From: Gnetum montanum
Lineage: Eukaryota; Streptophyta; Gnetopsida; Gnetales; Gnetaceae
DNA: 64,000 nucleotides
Assembly (NCBI GenBank): GCA_015680685.1
Contig: MNCI01010863.1
Coordinates: 213,044-277,043, forward strand
Reading direction: 5' to 3'
This document shows positions 58,931 to 64,000 of this stretch, one piece after another. The notes beneath the pieces are model-generated. The model did no database searches. It was not told the origin of the DNA and was given only the letters and a program-made list of their open reading frames with translations. The first letter of the stretch is position 1. Each line of letters starts with the position of its first letter. The position numbers and the translations under genes were made by a program.

Positions 58931-59483
58931 ATTACCTTACCCACAAGGTAATCTCAAAAAAACCATCCAACCATCATACTATCCAAGAAAAGCCTATCCT
59001 TATCCAAAAGAGTAATACTAGCATCAGTGGCAACAACCACAAGCATGGGAAATGCCACTGCTGAGGCAACAATATCCATATAGGCAACCATATCCTTATG
59101 GATATTATGTTCAATGTTCAATCTTTCTAAGAAATGCTTCAATCCATACTTTCTCTCACTACTATCCACTAGAGTATTACAAGCCCACTACAAGAATGGA
59201 TCCAAATCCTTACGCACATCAAACAACAACTAGATCATCAATTTAATCTTTTAACTCTCTATTACCAATATCGCCATCGATTATGTAGGAAGAACTACAT
59301 ACATAACCATAACAAAAGAATTCTACCTGGCTAGTAAATACATAAGAAAATATGATAATGAATGAACCTAAATCCAAGAAACGTCCATTTTTTAAAACAA
59401 GTCTAGAAAAGGTTCAAAGAATGGGAACTTCACCCACATTAACCTTATCCACACATACTCCTCAAGGCAATAGTAAGCTTTTA

Positions 59484-59800
59484 CATTTTACAAATTCTGG
59501 GTTAGGAGTAAACCTAATTTCACAAGATATGTACAAAGCTTGAAATCTTCCTTGACTAAAGAAGAGCAACATATGATTAGAGCTTGCAGACTAGTCAATT
59601 AGTATTCCACTTAGACAGGTGGGTGATGTCATTAACACCATAAGTGGTTAGTCTTATCTTGCTGACTTCTTAGTGATACATGCGGGGAAAAATAAGGGAT
59701 AATTTCTTATAATCATGGGAAGAGCATGGCTTAGCACTATGGATGCTAAGCTAGGAATTAGAGACATGCCCTTGGAAATTTCCAAGGAAGATGATGCCAG
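59484..59800 (+). pseudogene. pol: Element A protease, right-arm copy
   Basis: Retains the segment deleted on the left (LLHFTNSGLGVNLISQDMYK), but the active-site Asp is Asn (NSG). Then come LKKSNI, SIPLRQVGDVINTISG, ADFLVIHAGKN and LIIMGRAWLSTMDAKLGIRD. Several stops. Confidence 0.8.
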
Positions 59801-60429
59801 AATCATATAGAGATGTCAAGTTCAATGTATCGCATACAACAATAACAAGTGCAATTGCATGCAAAAAAAAAAAGGGCCATCAAATAAGAAATCAATACAT
59901 CCTTCAATTAATGCATAAAAGATATGTGTGTGCAAAAATGCTTGTATGTAGTAGCCACCAAACAAAAAGGCATCTGGTGGTGATTACTAAAAAAGAAATA
60001 GTAAAAAATGTACATGCAACCATCTAATCAAATTGTAAGTTCCTATGTTGAAGAAGCCGATGAGTTAGAGTAGTTAAGGAAGAAACACCCCTATGTACAC
60101 TCACATCAACAAGAAGACATCAAGTTGGAATAGCTAAAAATCCTAGCCAAAACCTTTAGAGTTGAAAGCCCTACTAAAAGTACTAGATTATGCTTTTCAG
60201 AATAATAAGAAACTAGTAATTATTAACATCAATCTTCATAAAGAAAAAAAGAGAAGATTATTGTAAGTGTTGAATAAACGACCAACAACATTTGCATGAT
60301 CCTATGATAAAGTAATAGGCATTAATTCATGCATATGTCAACACTAAATTTATATAGATCCAGCTGTCAAACCATGCCGCTAGCCTCAAAGAAGATTAAA
60401 TCCTAAACTTAAAGAAGTGGTAAAATAAG

Positions 60430-61140
60430 AATCGGAGAAACTATTAAAAGTAGGATTCATCTATCCCATAGAGACAATGAATGGATTAGCCCCTTAGTCA
60501 TTGTTCCAAAGAAAGATGGCAAGTAGAGGGTCTGCATTGACTTTTGGTTGTTGAATTTAGCAACATTCAAGGACCACTTTCCTCTACCATTTGTTGACCA
60601 AATCCTTGATACCATTGTAGGACACTAGTACTACAATTTCCTTAATAGGTATAGTGGGTATAACCAGATTTGCATTACACTAGAAGATCAAGAGAAGACC
60701 ACATTCACTAGTCCATGGGGAACATTTGCCTACATCAGATGCCTTTTTGGCTTGTGAAATGCTGCTGCTACTTTCCAAAGACTAGTACTGAGCAACTTCC
60801 AAAAACATGTTGGTAATGGAATAGAGGTATTTATGGATGATTTTTCCACTTATGGGCTAGACTTCGAACAAGCATTGGACTAACTATAGTAGGTTTTGAA
60901 AAACTAATTTAAAGCTCAATTGGGAAAAGAGCCATCTAATGGTCCAAGATGGTATTTTTCTGGGACATTGAAAATTTCAAAAAGGAATAGTGGTAGATTT
61001 AGATAAAATAATAGTCATTCAAAATATCATCTAGAGGCCATAGATTGTTAAGGATGTTAGATCATTCCTTGGCCATACTAGATATTATAGAAGATTCATT
61101 GAAAATTTTTCAAAAATAGCAAAGCTGCTAAAAGAACTAA
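60430..61140 (+). pseudogene. pol: Element A reverse transcriptase, right-arm copy
   Basis: NGLAPLVIVPKKDGK-like start, RVCIDFWLLNLATFKDHFPL, PFVDQILDTIVGH, YSGYNQICITLEDQEKTTFT, SPWGTFAYIRCLFGL, FQRLVLSNFQKHVGNGIEVF, MDDFSTYG with both catalytic Asp (about 60833-60856). Stops and a later frameshift before the connection domain. Confidence 0.86.
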
Positions 61141-61162
61141 CAAAGAAAGAGGCATTGTTGTA

Positions 61163-61640
61163 ATGGACAAAATAGTGAAGACATTTAAGACATTAAAGAA
61201 AAAGCTGATTGAAACACCAATCCTTCGAGCTTTGGATTGGTCTAAGCCCTTTCACATTATAACAGATGCTTCAAACTACGCACTAGGTGTAGTACTTACT
61301 CAACTCAATGATCATAATAGACCATATTACATACACTTTGCCAGTCGAAACATCACCAAAGCACAACTCAGTTACACCACTACAGAAAAGGAGCTTATGG
61401 TCATGGTGTATGCGCTTAAAAAATTTAGACATTATGTGCTTGGGTATCCTATTTACATCCACATGGATCATAGTGCCATCAAGCTTTTGATGAATAAACT
61501 AGTAGTTAGTCCAAGGGTGATACAATGGCTCATGATACTATAGGAGTTTAACATCACAATGATAGATATGAAGGGAATTGAAAAATGTTATAGCAAATTA
61601 TTTGTCAAGACTAAGATGGGAACCACAGGAACAGGATGAA
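61163..61640 (+). pseudogene. pol: Element A RNase H, right-arm copy
   Basis: Same as 5971-6447: TDASNYALGVVLTQLNDHNR, LSYTTTEKELMVMVYALKKF, HMDHSAIKLLMNKLVVSP, and a stop after WLMIL where the left copy has Gln. About five residue differences over the first 130. Confidence 0.88.
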
Positions 61641-61779
61641 CCATTATCAGACCAATTTTCTATTGAAAATTTATTTACAAAGATAACAGTTGTTGCCAAC
61701 TTGACAGAAAAGTCATGGAGTAATGACTACATGACTTATCTCACTACATAAGAGCTTCCTGTTCAGTGGAATAAGAAAC

Positions 61780-62960
61780 AAAAGGAATGGTTCCTCCATA
61801 GAGTTAAACGGTCCATGGAAATTAATGGATATCTTTATAAGATATGTGCTGATGAAATAGTTAGATGGTGTGTTCTAGAAGATAACCAGTAAAAAATCTT
61901 GCAAGATGAGCATGAGGGATCATGTGGTGATCATTATGCAGGACACAGAACAACACTAAAGATAATTCTAGCAGGCTACTTTTGGCCTACCATATTAAAG
62001 GATGCACATAAATTCACCTAGTCTTATGAGAGATGTCAATGTGATGGAGGAACACCAACTAAAAATGAAGGGTCGTAATAATGGATCTAGCCATTAAATC
62101 CATTTGACATATGGGGAATTGATTTTATGGGGCCCATCACACTGATGTGCAACGGGGATCATATATTACAGTCACAGTTGAGTATTGCACAAAGTGGAAA
62201 GATGTAGTTATAGTCAAAGATTACATAGTTAAAAAAGCTACTAAATTATTTCAACAATGCATGTGAATAAATTTGGAGTACCATGTATTCTCATATCTAA
62301 TAATGAAATACATTTTACAGGTGCTACATTCAAGAAGCTAATGCAACAACTTGGGGTAAACCACAAACTAACTACATCATACCATCCTCAACAAATGGTC
62401 AAGCAAAAGTGATCAACCAAGAAATCACTAAAATATTAACTAGAACGGTTAGTCAATTTTGAAAGGATTAGAGTACTAAGTTGAATGATGCTATGTGGAC
62501 ATATAGATCCAGATGGAAACTCCCAATAGGATACTCGCCCTATGAGCTAGTTTATGAAAAACATTTCACATTAGCAATCTAAGCAGAGCTACAAACCTTA
62601 GCTATTGCTAGTGAACTTAACCTAGATCTAAACTTAGCACAAATAGAATGCCTTATGAACCTTAACAGTCTAGAGGAAAATAGACTTGTAGCTTTAATGA
62701 TTAATGAGATATACAAGAAATACTCCAAATGTAAGCATGATGCAAGAATACGATAAGTGTCAATACAACTGGATGATAAATTCTTCTACTATAATCCCAG
62801 TCATGTGTCACAAAAGGCTTAAGTTCCAAATCTTATGGGAAGGATCCTATGTTTTTCATGTAACATACGCAGCAAGCGCCATGCAAATCTATCACCCAAC
62901 TAGCCCACAAAAACTTGTCTTGGTCAATATTTAGCAAGTTAAACCATTCTACAAACATCC
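61780..62960 (+). pseudogene. pol: Element A integrase, right-arm copy
   Basis: Zinc region (HEGSCGDHYAGHRT, then ERCQ, 61910-62040), FDIWGIDFMGPITLM (62100), SNNEIHFTGATFKKLMQQLG with Asp-to-Asn, and GQAKVINQEITKILTRTV with Glu-to-Lys and a missing base, all as on the left. The C-terminal tail ends near 62955 (VKPFYKHP). Confidence 0.82.
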
Positions 62961-64000
62961 TGACTCCTCTATGGATTCTACCTTGTCCACCAAACCATCC
63001 TTAACCTGTTCCATCTTCTAATTAGCTATTTTTAATAACAGTTATGGGGTGTCCTATGTGACACTTAAGCACTGAACTTTTCTTTTTCTTTTCTTACTAC
63101 TTTTTCATATTATTGATATCTTTTCTATTCTTTTATACTTTTTTCATTTTTAATTATTTTATATTCTTTAATATCTTTTAAATTCTTTCTCCATTTTTTA
63201 ATTCTTATCATTTTTCTATGATTTTTCATCAATTTTCTTGTACATATTTTTGTTGATTTTCCAATACAGTGTAAAGGAATAAAGTAAGATGTAGTTCTAA
63301 TAATGTGAAAATTACCCTATGTGATCAAATCATGAAAGGGCTAATTCTATATACAGTGAGACTACATCATTCATCCACTCATTTCCAATAATAAGAGGTT
63401 CTTAACATGGTCATAATGATATTCTTTTCACAATAAAACTAAAATAAACTTGTGATCATTATGCTTGAATAGAAAAGTGAAGAACCAAGTGGGAATGAAA
63501 AGGGTGTGACATCAAGGAGATTTGTAAATTCTCTAGGACTACTACTATAAGTTTTATCATGTTATTAAGACTGTATTATTTTCTTGAGTTCTAACAAAAC
63601 CTAGAAGTATGAGTACAATATGTGTTGCCTCACCATGTCACTAGAAAGACATGTTACCCATGCCTGAAGGTAGGAGGCTTCTCAAAAGTAAAGTGTGCTA
63701 TTAATAAAATACTTCCTTGAAATTCATTACCAAGCATTAATGCTTCTTGCAGTAGCGGTAGTCTTGTGGTTGCTAGTTTTGGGATGATATAATGTGATGT
63801 CACTGGTAAGTGGTATGAACTTGGTTTGGATCTTGGACGGCAAGGTTAATGATCACTTTAACCATATAGCACACACAAGAATTAATTATGCCTATAGTAA
63901 GACACCTCACATCCTAATTTTTGTAATCTTTTCTAATCTTGTTTCACCTTATTGTTATATATAATCATAATTCCATGGTTTTGTATAATATAGTGTTATT
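62961..64000 (+). other. Non-coding region of element A, right-arm copy, to window edge
   Basis: AT-rich, no coding frame. Contains the 31-bp block at 63641-63671. It matches the left arm (minus strand) down to 3610 at the last base of the window. Confidence 0.65.

Larger units (their letters stand above)
45381..64000 (-). repeat. Right arm of giant inverted repeat
   Basis: Reverse-complement partner of 3610-21916. It begins exactly at 45381, pairing with 21916, and still matches at the last base of the window, which pairs with 3610. It carries, in order, truncated copia, element B reversed and element A. It keeps some features lost on the left: the ATG of element B gag, the full 915-bp B LTR and a DSG protease triad in B. 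The copia element is cut off in gag here, whereas the left copy is complete, so the duplication breakpoint lies within the copia element. Confidence 0.93.

Overview
The window looks like nuclear DNA of a seed plant with a retrotransposon-swollen genome. A gymnosperm is my best guess: Tat/Ogre-like giant gypsy elements dominate, a small host gene carries a 2.4-kb intron, and element decay is heavy. The lineage is inference. There is one credible host gene. Almost everything else is transposable-element DNA in which coding frames survive only as pieces.

Layout. (1) 1-10 kb: gypsy element A on the minus strand, running off the left edge with its extra 3' ORF. (2) 10.5-27.3 kb: gypsy element B on the plus strand: 5' LTR, tRNA-Asp-type primer site, gag, protease, RT, RNase H, integrase, a long non-coding region, an internal promoter-like block with a predicted intron, an extra ORF, and a 3' LTR. 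A complete copia element (20497-26143, target duplication GCCAT) sits inside it. (3) 27.4-36.0 kb: non-element DNA with a two-exon gene for an LRAT/NC-domain protein (30813-34279). (4) 36051-36605: assembly gap. (5) 36.7-41.4 kb: a solo LTR with perfect target duplication and LINE-like remnants in both orientations. (6) 41.4-45.2 kb: gypsy element D, whose LTR, gag and start of protease lie in one unshifted frame. (7) 45.4-64.0 kb: the left side again in reverse complement: truncated copia, then element B (minus), then element A (plus), running off the right edge.

The main structural fact is that 3610-21916 and 45381-64000 are the two arms of one inverted repeat, more than 18 kb each. Divergence is about 2.6% over the shared copia LTR. 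The 23.5-kb spacer holds the host gene. The copia insertion is older (its two LTRs differ by about 11%) and is shared by both arms, so the order is gypsy insertions, then copia insertion, then inverted duplication, then arm-specific decay. The inner edge of the right arm falls in copia gag, beside a small fold-back. The assembly gap lies between the arms, so a scaffolding cause for their relative orientation must be excluded.

A second theme is how these gypsy elements may express their extra 3' ORF. In A and B a copy of the LTR-type promoter architecture (CG-containing palindromic module followed by a TATA box) lies between pol and the extra ORF. In B it is followed by a predicted 293-bp intron ending immediately before the ORF's ATG. 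I regard this as the most biologically novel feature, though it is inferred from sequence only.
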